Numbered from the stretch's first letter, positions 7,514 through 15,190 are shown. The stretch: 20,988 nucleotides of DNA from Sulfurovum sp. (GCA_027029065.1 JALVGO010000267.1:1-20988), one strand, 5' to 3'. Numbers and translations: made by a program. Notes: generated by a model not told the origin, from the letters alone.

Positions 7514-8218
7514 ATGGGCGATATGCAACTTGGTATCTACCCCCTAACCTATGAGGATGTAACGAATCCATCTATTTTGCTCACCCGTATCTACCCAGAT
7601 ATGGAGCGTAACTACTACTGGAGTGAAGACTTTTCCGCTGTATTCTATATTGCACAGGCAAAAGCCGGATTTATTGCTGTAACAGATATCTATGAAGGCA
7701 GAGAACTGTTGCTTCCCGAAATACAGTTCTCCTATGCACTGCTTCACTTTGAAGATCTCCATATCAGCAAAAAGGTCAAAAAACTGCTTCGCAAAAAAAA
7801 CCTGAAACTGCACTTTACCTCTGATATCCATCCGATTGCTGAAAAGATCCGTGCCCACCATCAGCAATGCTGGCTGACAGAGCGTTACGAACAGACACTG
7901 CTTCAGACACGGCACATACGGGAAGATTTTCAGATACTGGGCTGTTATATAGAAGAGGATGGAGAGATGGCAGCCGGAGAGATAGGATACATCATCGGCA
8001 ACACCTATACCAGTCTCAGCGGTTTTGGCAGCAGGGAAAAACGTTTCAGGAACTATGGCACTTCCCAGCTTGTCCTGCTTGCACGCTACTTACAGGAGAA
8101 CGGCTTTGCCTTTTGGAATCTGGGACAAAGCTATATGCCCTACAAGTTTCATCTGGGGGCAAAACAGTACGAGCGCGGTGATTTTCTGAAACTCTGGTTT
8201 GAACATACCGAGGTTTAG
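7514..8218 (+). CDS. divergent leucyl/phenylalanyl-tRNA-protein transferase-like (Aat) protein
   Basis: 234 residues. The frame is open upstream, but the ATG at 7514 has GGGAGA about eight bases before it, and the earlier part overlaps rlmH antisense. The layout follows Aat (L/F-transferase, GNAT fold): 'LHISKKVKKLLRKKNLKLHF' aligns with the basic family segment, 'CWLTERYEQTLLQ' with the 'W-I-T..Y..LH' segment, then a core strand-helix part and a 'HLGAKQYERGDFL' end like the family's 'SLGA..I.R..FL'. However, the usual GESMFS and DCQ motifs are replaced by 'LSGFGSR' and 'NLGQSY', so the known catalytic Glu and Asp are not conserved; the Gln is. It may be a transferase with other specificity. 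Confidence 0.72.
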   Translation: MGDMQLGIYPLTYEDVTNPSILLTRIYPDMERNYYWSEDFSAVFYIAQAKAGFIAVTDIYEGRELLLPEIQFSYALLHFEDLHISKKVKKLLRKKNLKLHFTSDIHPIAEKIRAHHQQCWLTERYEQTLLQTRHIREDFQILGCYIEEDGEMAAGEIGYIIGNTYTSLSGFGSREKRFRNYGTSQLVLLARYLQENGFAFWNLGQSYMPYKFHLGAKQYERGDFLKLWFEHTEV

Positions 8219-8901
8219 GCATTGCCACGCACAAGCCTGCATCCATACCTGGAAACAGTCTCAATAAGCTTATGATCAAGCTTGTTGTTCAGACGGTACA
8301 GCAGTGTTCTCAAAGTACTCTCCGAGATCAATGCTCCTTCCCATATCAGTGATTCGATAAGATTGAAAGGGACGACACGCCCCTCGGCATCAATCAGTAT
8401 TTTCAGCAGTTTCCCCTCCTTTTTACCAAGGGGAATATACTCTTTTCCATAAAAAAGCTTCTCCTCTGAAAGATCATAGAAGTAGCCGTATCCAAGTGCA
8501 AGTAGATCCGGTCTTGCTACCTCTTTTGCGGCCGCTTTGTAGAGTCCGAGCAGAATGGTAGAGTGAAGTTCTTCCCGCCTGAAAGGTTTCAGCAGATATC
8601 CTACCGGCTCGGTTGCAATCGCCTCTTGCATAATAGAGGTATCGGTGACTGATGTCAAATAGATCACCGGAATTCTGTAGTGTTTCCGAAGTTCCCTGTT
8701 TATCTCTATACCAGTGCGACTTTTCTTAAGTGTGATATCCATCAGGATCAGATCAGGCATCACTTCCGGCACTGCTCGAAGCGCATCTTTATCATTCGAT
8801 GCCATTCCGGCAAACAGAAAGCCCAGTTTTTCGATCGTACGTTTGATCTCGATAGCCACGATCACTTCATCTTCCACAATAAAAATCCTTTCACGCATCA
8901 T
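8215..8901 (-). CDS. response regulator, receiver plus winged-helix output domain
   Basis: 228 residues. The receiver domain (about 4-122) has the acidic pair E10/D11, phospho-acceptor D55 in 'DLILMDITL', T83 and K105 in 'YLLKPF'. The C-terminal part (about 135-228) looks like an OmpR/PhoB-type winged helix ('LGKKEGKLLKILIDAEGRVVPFNLI', then 'STLRTLLYRLNNKLD' as recognition region and a 'YGCRLV' wing). Two ATGs stand in tandem after GGGAGGAGA; the second (8898) has better spacing. The gene overlaps the end of the histidine kinase by 11 bases, so the two are a pair. It overlaps the convergent Aat-like gene by four bases. Target genes unknown; direct repeats at 10822-10843 are candidates. Confidence 0.88.
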   Translation of the reverse strand: MMRERIFIVEDEVIVAIEIKRTIEKLGFLFAGMASNDKDALRAVPEVMPDLILMDITLKKSRTGIEINRELRKHYRIPVIYLTSVTDTSIMQEAIATEPVGYLLKPFRREELHSTILLGLYKAAAKEVARPDLLALGYGYFYDLSEEKLFYGKEYIPLGKKEGKLLKILIDAEGRVVPFNLIESLIWEGALISESTLRTLLYRLNNKLDHKLIETVSRYGCRLVRGNA

Positions 8902-10753
8902 TCTCCTCCCATATAATCGCTATCTCTGTACCCGATGCCGTACTGATCTGCATCGATCCTTGCAACTGATAGGCAGCCAAAGACTCCATGATCAACAGTC
9001 CCATACTCTGATGGGTTCCATTCATACCAAAGCCTTTACCATTATCTTTAATCATAAGTATATAGTTCTGACCTCTTTGGGAGAGTTTAATCGATACTTC
9101 TCCCGATTCATCCTTATCAAAAGCATACTGCAGCGCATTGGTAAGCGCTTCATTGACAATAAATCCGCAATATACCATTGTTTCAGGGTCAAGACGTACA
9201 TCTGTATCAATATGCACATTTACATTTTCATTGCCCAATGTGGTCTGCACATGTTCACAAAGCAGAGAGAAGTACTCATAGGCACTGACACTGCCTAGGT
9301 TATGTTTCTCATACAGCAGTGCATACAGGTGGCTGATGGACATGATCCTGTTCTCAACATTGAGCAGTGTATGCCGCATTTGCGGATCTGCTGTCTCATC
9401 AATCTGCAGCCTCAAAAAAGAGACAATCGTCTGAATACTGTTTTTAACCCTGTGGTTGAGTTCCTGCAGCAGCAGTTCTTTCTCTCTTACAGACTGTTCA
9501 AGCTGCTTTGTACGTTCTGAAACCAGTGCTGTCAGCCGTACCTCTTCCTCCTCCTGATACTGTATCAGTTTTCTTTGTGATTGAAGCGTTTCAAGCCGAA
9601 GCTGCTTCAGTCTGTCTGCAAGGATCAAAGAAAAAAGCAGTGTTTCGGTCAAAATAGAAAGCTCCGCATAGTAGGAAAACTGATCGCTAATATCCAAATA
9701 CCCTTCCGAAGAGAGAAACATAAAGAGTGCCGACACCATCAGTATGAACCATCCGACCAGAACAAACTTTGCCTGTCTGTTCTTTTTGAGATAGGCATAG
9801 ACTGTAATGCCTATCAATATGAACAGCATCAGCACAGGGAAAAGACTCCTGAGGCTGTTATTACTCCCCCAACGAATAAGCCCAAACCAATAGCAGACTC
9901 CTGTTGCCACCACAAAAAGAAGCAGTGAAACATTTAGAAAACGGTTGATTTTCGGATACTGCTGCAGACTCATAACCTCTTTAGCCAAAAGCGCCATAAA
10001 AAATACAGGTGCTGCAACGATAAATGCCGCATATTGCACAACAGCCAAACTCATTTGGGGAGAGAGCAAATAGAGCTCTGCCAGTCCCTTATAGAAAAAA
10101 TGGTGAAATACAATACCTGTAAATGCAAGTACATAGTAAAGGTAAACCTTCTCCCGTACCGACAGCCAGATAAAGAGGTTGTAAAGCAGCAAAATGAGCA
10201 TTGCACCAAAGAATAGAGCCATAAAAAACTGCTTTTGGCTCTCATGCTGATAGAATGCATCGACCTGCCAGAGATTCAGTTCGACAATCAGTGTTGTTAC
10301 ATCCGATTCTGCTTTCAGATAGAATGTTTTCGATGCATGCGCTTCCAATGTAATAGAAAATGCCGGGTTGATACTTCTAATTGTCTCCCAAGCCCCTATA
10401 CCTCCTGTACCGATGCGTTTACCTCTATCACCGTCATAAAGTGCTACCGTCGTTGTCAGCGGATTGGCATACTCGATAATACGCCGTACACTTTTATCTG
10501 AGGGATTGGAAAGCACAACCTTGATCCAGACAGCAAACTTTGGCGAGTAGCCAAACCCTATATGTTCCTTTCCGGCAATGTGAAACTTTTTTGTTCTTAT
10601 GGTGTGGACAGTCTCACTTCTGTTGTAGTCAAGATAGATAGAGGCATCTTTGAGCAGCGGTTCAACCGTTTTTGTCAAGGAGATGTCGAGAGCAAAGAGT
10701 GTACTGTTCATCCAAAAAACACATATAAAAAAATATTTCCAAAAACGGTACAT
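8891..10753 (-). CDS. 7TMR-DISM sensor histidine kinase (HisKA_2/HWE-like)
   Basis: 620 residues from ATG 10753, chosen over the open frame from 10780 because AAGGAAAG precedes it and a signal peptide (ending near 'LFALD') starts there. A periplasmic domain of the DISM extracellular type fills about 25-165, then seven membrane helices (about 170-385), then a coiled coil (385-425). The kinase part has 'LLQELNHRVKNSIQTI' with H434, the HisKA_2-type phosphorylation site, then the N box 'VNEALTNALQYAF' and the G box 'IKDNGKGFGMNG'. The 7TM-DISM domain is thought to bind a small periplasmic ligand, possibly a carbohydrate; the ligand here is unknown. It overlaps the response regulator gene by 11 bases. 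Confidence 0.9.
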   Translation of the reverse strand: MYRFWKYFFICVFWMNSTLFALDISLTKTVEPLLKDASIYLDYNRSETVHTIRTKKFHIAGKEHIGFGYSPKFAVWIKVVLSNPSDKSVRRIIEYANPLTTTVALYDGDRGKRIGTGGIGAWETIRSINPAFSITLEAHASKTFYLKAESDVTTLIVELNLWQVDAFYQHESQKQFFMALFFGAMLILLLYNLFIWLSVREKVYLYYVLAFTGIVFHHFFYKGLAELYLLSPQMSLAVVQYAAFIVAAPVFFMALLAKEVMSLQQYPKINRFLNVSLLLFVVATGVCYWFGLIRWGSNNSLRSLFPVLMLFILIGITVYAYLKKNRQAKFVLVGWFILMVSALFMFLSSEGYLDISDQFSYYAELSILTETLLFSLILADRLKQLRLETLQSQRKLIQYQEEEEVRLTALVSERTKQLEQSVREKELLLQELNHRVKNSIQTIVSFLRLQIDETADPQMRHTLLNVENRIMSISHLYALLYEKHNLGSVSAYEYFSLLCEHVQTTLGNENVNVHIDTDVRLDPETMVYCGFIVNEALTNALQYAFDKDESGEVSIKLSQRGQNYILMIKDNGKGFGMNGTHQSMGLLIMESLAAYQLQGSMQISTASGTEIAIIWEENDA

Positions 10754-10782
10754 TGTTTCTTTCCTTCTTTTTCTGCTCACTC

Positions 10783-10788
10783 ATTATA
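10783..10788 (-). promoter_or_regulatory. -10 box candidate for the histidine kinase operon
   Basis: TATAAT on the minus strand, 29 bases before the kinase ATG, in AT-rich sequence. No convincing -35 box; the tandem repeats at 10822-10843 lie about 35 bases further upstream. Confidence 0.5.
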
Positions 10789-10821
10789 ATAAAAAGAGAA
10801 TAAATTTTTGCACCAAATAAA

Positions 10822-10843
10822 ATGTGACGCAAGATGTGACGCA
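10822..10843. promoter_or_regulatory. tandem direct repeat, candidate operator
   Basis: ATGTGACGCA occurs at 10822-10831 and again, identical, at 10834-10843, so the period is 12 bases with AG between. It lies between two divergent promoter candidates and would cover the -35 region of the plus-strand one. OmpR/PhoB-class regulators bind short direct repeats with about 11-base period, so the neighbouring response regulator is the natural candidate; this is inference. Confidence 0.55.
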
Positions 10844-10850
10844 GTTATGA

Positions 10851-10856
10851 TAGAAT
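10851..10856 (+). promoter_or_regulatory. -10 box candidate for the leader RNA / diguanylate cyclase
   Basis: TAGAAT, preceded by TTATGA, five bases before the CCCGGGAGAA that opens the structured region. It would start transcription at about 10861-10863. The -35 position falls in the tandem repeats. Confidence 0.4.
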
Positions 10857-10860
10857 AGTT

Positions 10861-11015
10861 CCCGGGAGAAGAAATAAAAGATCAATAAATTATTATATTT
10901 GTGAAAAAGTCTGCTTTAAAAATCTATTGCAGCATAGATTTTTAAACACTTTGGGAAGACCGAAAATGTGCCAGACAACCTCATATTCTCCCTGGGTTGT
11001 TTGGTTTATCTTTTT
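10861..11015 (+). ncRNA. candidate structured leader RNA or small RNA
   Basis: No ORF explains this segment, yet it holds three strong pairings. CCCGGGAGAA (10861-10870) pairs over ten base pairs with TTCTCCC-T-GGG (10986-10996, one bulged T), closing the whole element. A perfect 13-bp stem (10915-10927 with 10934-10946, loop TGCAGC) stands in the middle. CCAGACAACC (10971-10980) pairs with GGTTGTTTGG (10995-11004), followed by TTTATCTTTTT, like an intrinsic terminator. The first and third pairings share bases 10995-10996, and the 5' GGGAGAA can also pair with the loop of the third. This fits either an attenuator for the downstream diguanylate cyclase gene or a free small RNA of about 150 nt. 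I see no c-di-GMP riboswitch motif. Confidence 0.5.
10971..11015 (+). terminator. intrinsic terminator-like hairpin
   Basis: Ten base pairs (one G-U), loop of 14 bases, followed by a T-rich tract with five T at 11011-11015. It would end a transcript starting near 10861, about 140 bases before the diguanylate cyclase start. Confidence 0.5.
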
Positions 11016-11157
11016 AATTTGTTAGATTTTAAATATATTTTCGTTTTATAATTGGAGAAATATATAAAAATTTATATTACATGGAGTGTTTTACAAACCG
11101 TAACTCATAACACTTAAGATAGAAAAAATATCTTAAAAAGGTACAAAAAGGGCATCA
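11016..11157 (+). other. AT-rich leader of the diguanylate cyclase gene
   Basis: Part of the 404-base gene-free region 10754-11157. This section is very AT-rich and has no ORF. The only structure seen is a perfect 8-bp hairpin, TTAAGATA (11114-11121) with TATCTTAA (11129-11136), loop GAAAAAA, placed 21 bases before the TTG start. Several TATAAT-like hexamers occur but none stands out. Confidence 0.4.
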
Positions 11158-12261
11158 TTGTCAACACAGCCAAAATTCAAAGAGCTTATGCTCGCATCTT
11201 TCAATGTTGAGTCATACAATCCTGAACACACCAGGATACTTATGCTCAATGCTTTCCTCTTTATTACACTTGTAACAGACGGGGCACTTTTTATTTTCAA
11301 TCTTTTTTGGTCACACAACTGCAGTCTATGTATGATACAGCTTGGTATCGGCGCCCCTATCCTGTATGCACTCATACTCCTGCGAAGGAAAAAAGACTAC
11401 AAGAGTGCCTCCTATCTCAGTACATTTATTCTCTTTTTGGGCTATCTCTCACTCATCGTACTGCTCAAAGGAGAACACTTCAGTATGGTATGGAGTTACT
11501 TTTTTGCTCCCTTCAGTATGATCATCCTTGGCGCGAGAAAAGGACTTTTTATCTCTATCATTTTTCTCTTTTTTGCCCTAAGCCTTTCTTATACCGGTGT
11601 GGGTATATGGATGCATGGACTGTGGGATCTTGCAAGCTATATACGTTTTGCCATTTCACAGATCGTCATGCTCTACGTTATCTACGCCATCACCAACAGC
11701 AATGAAAAGGCCTATGAGAAGATTACATCACTGCGTCAGAGAGAACTGGCACAGCTGAAGCTTTTTGAGAAACTCTCCATTACAGACCCGCTTACCTCCC
11801 TCTATAACCGCCGCTCACTCAAAGAGATATTTCCCAAAGAGTTCTATGCAGCACAGCGGGAAAAAAAATATTTTGCCTACATGCTGCTTGACCTCGATCA
11901 CTTCAAGCACTATAACGATACATACGGACACAAAAAAGGGGATGATGTCCTTATCGAGATTGCCGTTCTGCTGAAACAGACATGCAAATATGCATTCCGT
12001 ATAGGCGGTGACGAGTTTGCCGGTATCCTTGTTTCAGATACTTCACAAAAGATTAAAAAACGTGTCAACAACTTTCGACGACAAGTGTATGACCTTCACA
12101 TAGAACACAGCCAAAACCCCATTGCTCCCTATGTCACCTGTTCGATCGGTGTACATATTGTTCAGGCTTATGAATACGATTTTATTGACATTTACAATAA
12201 TGCCGATACTGCACTCTATAAAGCAAAAGCACAAGGGCGCAATATGGTTGTCTATCTTTAG
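11158..12261 (+). CDS. membrane-bound diguanylate cyclase (GGDEF)
   Basis: 367 residues. Five or six hydrophobic helices fill about 20-180; no ligand-binding sensor domain is recognisable. A short linker leads to a GGDEF domain (about 200-365) with 'LTSLYNRRS', 'DLDHFKHYNDTYGHKKGDDVL' and the intact active-site motif in 'RIGGDEFAGIL', so it should make cyclic di-GMP. The usual product-inhibition site, RxxD five residues before the motif, is QTCK here, so feedback inhibition is probably absent. The start is uncertain: TTG at 11158 after AAAAAGGG, or ATG at 11188 with a weaker site. A long structured leader lies upstream. Confidence 0.92.
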   Translation: MSTQPKFKELMLASFNVESYNPEHTRILMLNAFLFITLVTDGALFIFNLFWSHNCSLCMIQLGIGAPILYALILLRRKKDYKSASYLSTFILFLGYLSLIVLLKGEHFSMVWSYFFAPFSMIILGARKGLFISIIFLFFALSLSYTGVGIWMHGLWDLASYIRFAISQIVMLYVIYAITNSNEKAYEKITSLRQRELAQLKLFEKLSITDPLTSLYNRRSLKEIFPKEFYAAQREKKYFAYMLLDLDHFKHYNDTYGHKKGDDVLIEIAVLLKQTCKYAFRIGGDEFAGILVSDTSQKIKKRVNNFRRQVYDLHIEHSQNPIAPYVTCSIGVHIVQAYEYDFIDIYNNADTALYKAKAQGRNMVVYL

Positions 12262-12321
12262 TATTCTCCTTTTTATGACAAATTACACTAAAATATTGTC
12301 AACCCTATATGGAGAATATGT

Positions 12322-12777
12322 ATGAAACGCATCTTATTTGTCTGCCTTGGGAATATCTGCCGAAGTCCTCTTGCAGAGGGTATCGCTGCACACTATATCG
12401 CACAAAAACAGCTTGATATATCGGTGGACTCGGCAGGAACAAGCAGCTGGCATCAGGATGAGCCGCCCTGCGCCAACAGTATAAAGGTTGCTCACACACA
12501 TGGTATAGATATATCCTCACAGATCTCCAGACCGGTCACGGATAAAGACAAAAACACTTTTGACTGCATTGTTGCGCTCGATCAGCAGAATCTCGCCGAT
12601 CTGGAGTCCAAAGGCTTTCAAAATGTCTGTCTTCTGGGGGATTTTGGCGGCTATAACGGAGCGGACATACCTGACCCCTACTACTTTCCGGGCTTTGAAG
12701 GATTCGAAAAAGTCTTTGAGATGATAGAACGCAGTGTACATGATCTTATTGAAAAGGTAAACAATGGAAGCATCTGA
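12322..12777 (+). CDS. low-molecular-weight protein-tyrosine phosphatase
   Basis: 151 residues, normal length. The P-loop is C8-L-G-N-I-C-R14-S15 at the N-terminus, with C8 as nucleophile, and the general acid is D118 in 'DIPDPYYFPG'. These residues define the family, which dephosphorylates tyrosine on proteins; in bacteria it often acts on polysaccharide-export kinases, but no such gene is nearby. GGAG stands about nine bases before the ATG. It follows the diguanylate cyclase by 60 bases with a TAAAAT-like box in the gap, so it may have its own promoter. Arsenate reductase of the same fold is unlikely because its extra redox cysteines are not seen. Confidence 0.93.
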   Translation: MKRILFVCLGNICRSPLAEGIAAHYIAQKQLDISVDSAGTSSWHQDEPPCANSIKVAHTHGIDISSQISRPVTDKDKNTFDCIVALDQQNLADLESKGFQNVCLLGDFGGYNGADIPDPYYFPGFEGFEKVFEMIERSVHDLIEKVNNGSI

Positions 12778-12852
12778 CTAGCGGGTAGTCCTTCAGTTTT
12801 TTTCACGCACATCTTGCCTTGTCTCGTTCTCTCAAACTTTCGGATTATTTGA

Positions 12853-13053
12853 TGGGGGAGTAATAAAACCAAAACCGCACTCTACCCCCGTGTCAAAGAG
12901 ACGATTCTCTCTGTACATACCTATGAAGTGCCCAAGCTGCACATGAGCATATGGCACAAAGCACATGATGCCTATATGCGATGGATAGAGAGTGAAACTG
13001 TGCAGCCAAACTACACCGAGCAGGTTACAGAATCACTCCTCAAAGAACTCTAA
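12853..13053 (+). pseudogene. cutA: cutA remnant, C-terminal half only
   Basis: In one frame the sequence reads 'KTKTALYPRVKETILSVHTYEVPKL', then 'WHKAHDAYMRWIESE' and ends with TAA at 13051-13053. This matches the second half of CutA, the small trimeric protein linked to divalent-cation tolerance (normal length about 105), with its HxYEVP and 'Y..WI' segments. The first half is missing: an in-frame TGA stands at 12850-12852, no ATG, GTG or TTG precedes the conserved part, and the 75 bases between the phosphatase stop and this frame do not encode the N-terminus in any frame I read. The last four bases overlap the lptB stop. It is most likely a decayed gene. Confidence 0.72.
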
Positions 13054-13772
13054 AAGGTAAAGTGCTCTCCAAGATAGTGTTTTCGCACATCTTCGTTATT
13101 GGCAATCTCTTCACTTGTACCTGAAGCAAGCATCTCCCCGCTGCGCATCACATAGGCACGGTCACAGATGCCGAGTGTCTCACGCACATTGTGATCGGTA
13201 ATAAGAATACCCATATCGTACGAGACAAGCTGTTTGATAATATTTTGAATATCCAGCACGGCTATAGGGTCAACACCGGCAAAGGGTTCATCCAGCAGCA
13301 AAAACTTGGGGTTCCCCATAAGCGCACGGGCAATCTCCACACGTCTTCGCTCACCACCACTGAGGCGTATCCCCTGACGGTTTCTGATCGGTTCGATGTT
13401 AAAGACTTCAAGCAGCTTCTCGATACGGGTACGGATCGTCTCTTTGTCAAGCTTCAGCGCTTCTCCGGCGATCAGCAGGTTCTCTTCTACTGTCAGGTCT
13501 TTGAAGATGCTCGACTCCTGAGGCAAATACCCTATACCCATCTTCGCACGTTTGCTAAGCGGGAATTTTGTAATATCTTCTCCATCAAGGAAAACATTTC
13601 CGCTTGTAGCACCCGTCAGACCGCATACCATATAAAACGACGTGGTTTTCCCGGCACCGTTTGGACCAAGCAGACCGACAATCTCTCTGCTCTCCACCTT
13701 CAGGGTAATATCGTGTACGATCTGTGTCTTTTTGATAGTTTTGGAGAGTTTTCTCGCTTTAAGTGTATGCAT
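13050..13772 (-). CDS. lptB: LPS-export ABC transporter ATPase LptB
   Basis: 240 residues, full length. ATPase motifs are all present: Walker A 'GPNGAGKTT' (36-44), Q-loop Q85, signature 'LSGGE' (137-141), Walker B 'FLLLDE' (157-162) and H194 in 'ITDHNV'. 'GIGYLPQESSIF' and 'DEPFAGVDPIAV' are typical of LptB rather than of amino-acid importers (LivG/LivF), which are its closest relatives. It drives extraction of lipopolysaccharide from the inner membrane together with LptF, LptG and LptC, none of which is in the window. Its start overlaps the tsaE stop by one base (TAATG), so the two are translationally coupled. Confidence 0.93.
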   Translation of the reverse strand: MHTLKARKLSKTIKKTQIVHDITLKVESREIVGLLGPNGAGKTTSFYMVCGLTGATSGNVFLDGEDITKFPLSKRAKMGIGYLPQESSIFKDLTVEENLLIAGEALKLDKETIRTRIEKLLEVFNIEPIRNRQGIRLSGGERRRVEIARALMGNPKFLLLDEPFAGVDPIAVLDIQNIIKQLVSYDMGILITDHNVRETLGICDRAYVMRSGEMLASGTSEEIANNEDVRKHYLGEHFTF

Positions 13773-14197
13773 TATATCTCTATCCTGTATTCTCGTTGTG
13801 TACCATGCGGTGCGATCTGCACCATAGCAACAGTATAACCTGCACCTTCCAGAAAAGCTTTGAGTGCGTCACTGCCCCACTCGACAAAATGCCATCCGGG
13901 CTTGTCAAACTCCTCAAAGAGCCCCATCTGCATGAACTCCTCATCTTCAAGCCGGTAGAGGTCGTAGTGGTAGAGCCCTTCACCGTAGCAGTGCTGCAGC
14001 GAAAAGGTCGGCGAAGTCACCTCACCCTCGACACCTTTTGCTTTCGCCACCGCTTTGGTAAGTGTCGTTTTTCCTGCTGCCAAATCGCCCCGCAAAAAGA
14101 CAATGGCATGTTCCGGCAGCAGCGCTGTCAGTCTCTCAACCACTTTATTCAGCGTATCCAGTGACGCAACGACATATTCAGCCACGGCATGCACCAT
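13772..14197 (-). CDS. tsaE: tRNA threonylcarbamoyladenosine biosynthesis ATPase TsaE
   Basis: 141 residues. Walker A is 'GDLAAGKTT' (37-45), followed by the family motifs 'SPTFSL' (62-67), 'HYDLYRL' (77-83) and 'EWG' (106-108). TsaE is the ATPase that cycles the TsaB-TsaD complex in making the t6A modification at position 37 of ANN-decoding tRNAs; TsaB and TsaD are not in the window. It starts immediately after the trpD stop and overlaps lptB by one base, so trpD-tsaE-lptB is read as one unit. The pairing with lptB is also what I recall from Campylobacter. Confidence 0.93.
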   Translation of the reverse strand: MVHAVAEYVVASLDTLNKVVERLTALLPEHAIVFLRGDLAAGKTTLTKAVAKAKGVEGEVTSPTFSLQHCYGEGLYHYDLYRLEDEEFMQMGLFEEFDKPGWHFVEWGSDALKAFLEGAGYTVAMVQIAPHGTQREYRIEI

Positions 14198-15190
14198 TTA
14201 GCATCGGTTGTTTTCTGCCAGTTGGGCACTCACCTCAACCATCTTCTCAAGATGTGCCGAAGCCCCGCCGCTGTCAATGGCATCGGCAGCACGCTCGATA
14301 CCCTCCTTGATGTCACGTACACTGCCGTCCGCAAAGAGTGCATAGGCTGCATTGAGCAGCACAATGTCACGCTTTGGTCCCATTTCGATACCGTAGAAGA
14401 TATCTTTGGTGATCTCCGCATTCAGTGTTGCATCACCACCGAGGATCGCCTCTTTTGGGGCAAGTTTGAAACCATGGGTACGCGGGTCTATCTCGCCTTC
14501 GCTGATACGACCGTCTTCCACATAGGCAAAGACCGTTGTGGTTGCCAGTGAGATCTCATCCATCCCGTCATGTGAACTGACCACAAATGCCCGTTTGGCA
14601 TCGAGTGCCACAAGTGCTTCTGCCATGCGGCGCACATAGGAGGGGTCAAACACCCCAAGCAGGTATTTCCGTGCACCGGCGGGGTTGGTCAACGGTCCGA
14701 GTATGTTGAAGATCGTACGGTGCGGGATAGATTTTCGAATAGGCATGATGTGTTTCATCGCGGGGTGATGATTCATGGCAAAAATAAAACAAAACCCGGT
14801 CTCTTCGAGCATCTTCACCTGATTTTCAACAGAGAGATCGAGGTGGATACCAAGCACTTCCAGTACATCGGCAGAACCGGAGTTGGAGGTGATGGAACGG
14901 TTGCCGTGCTTGGCAACCACACACCCCAAAGAGGCAAGCAGCAAAGAGACTGTTGTAGAGATATTAAAACTCCCACTTTTGTCACCACCTGTACCGACCA
15001 CATCGATCGCCCTTTCCCGAAGCGATTCAGGCAGCGGCAGCTTGACAGAGTGTTCCCGCATCACCGATGCAGCCGCAGCAATCTCCTCACCTGTCTCACC
15101 TCTTTCATAAAGGTCAATAAGAAAACGTCTCGCTTCCTCATCGCTCATCTCGTTGTTAAAGAGTCTCTCAAATGCTTCTTTTGTCTCCAT
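14198..15190 (-). CDS. trpD: anthranilate phosphoribosyltransferase TrpD
   Basis: 330 residues from the ATG at 15190. The glycine-rich PRPP motif 'DVVGTGGDKSGSFNIST' lies around residues 70-86, then 'KHGNRSITSNSGSADVLE' and 'HHPAMKHIMPIRKSIPHRTIFNILGPLTNPA', broken here as family landmarks, each standard for TrpD. It transfers phosphoribose to anthranilate, the second step of tryptophan synthesis. Another ATG four codons upstream (15202) is possible, but 15190 has GAGGG five bases before it. No other trp gene is nearby, so the pathway is split in this genome. It is first in the trpD-tsaE-lptB string. Confidence 0.94.
   Translation of the reverse strand: METKEAFERLFNNEMSDEEARRFLIDLYERGETGEEIAAAASVMREHSVKLPLPESLRERAIDVVGTGGDKSGSFNISTTVSLLLASLGCVVAKHGNRSITSNSGSADVLEVLGIHLDLSVENQVKMLEETGFCFIFAMNHHPAMKHIMPIRKSIPHRTIFNILGPLTNPAGARKYLLGVFDPSYVRRMAEALVALDAKRAFVVSSHDGMDEISLATTTVFAYVEDGRISEGEIDPRTHGFKLAPKEAILGGDATLNAEITKDIFYGIEMGPKRDIVLLNAAYALFADGSVRDIKEGIERAADAIDSGGASAHLEKMVEVSAQLAENNRC

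Noticed and set aside
10822..11015. Cyclic di-GMP riboswitch ahead of the GGDEF gene
   Set aside because: The conserved core of class I is not found; TGTGACGCA in the tandem repeat only faintly recalls it and lies upstream of the likely transcription start.
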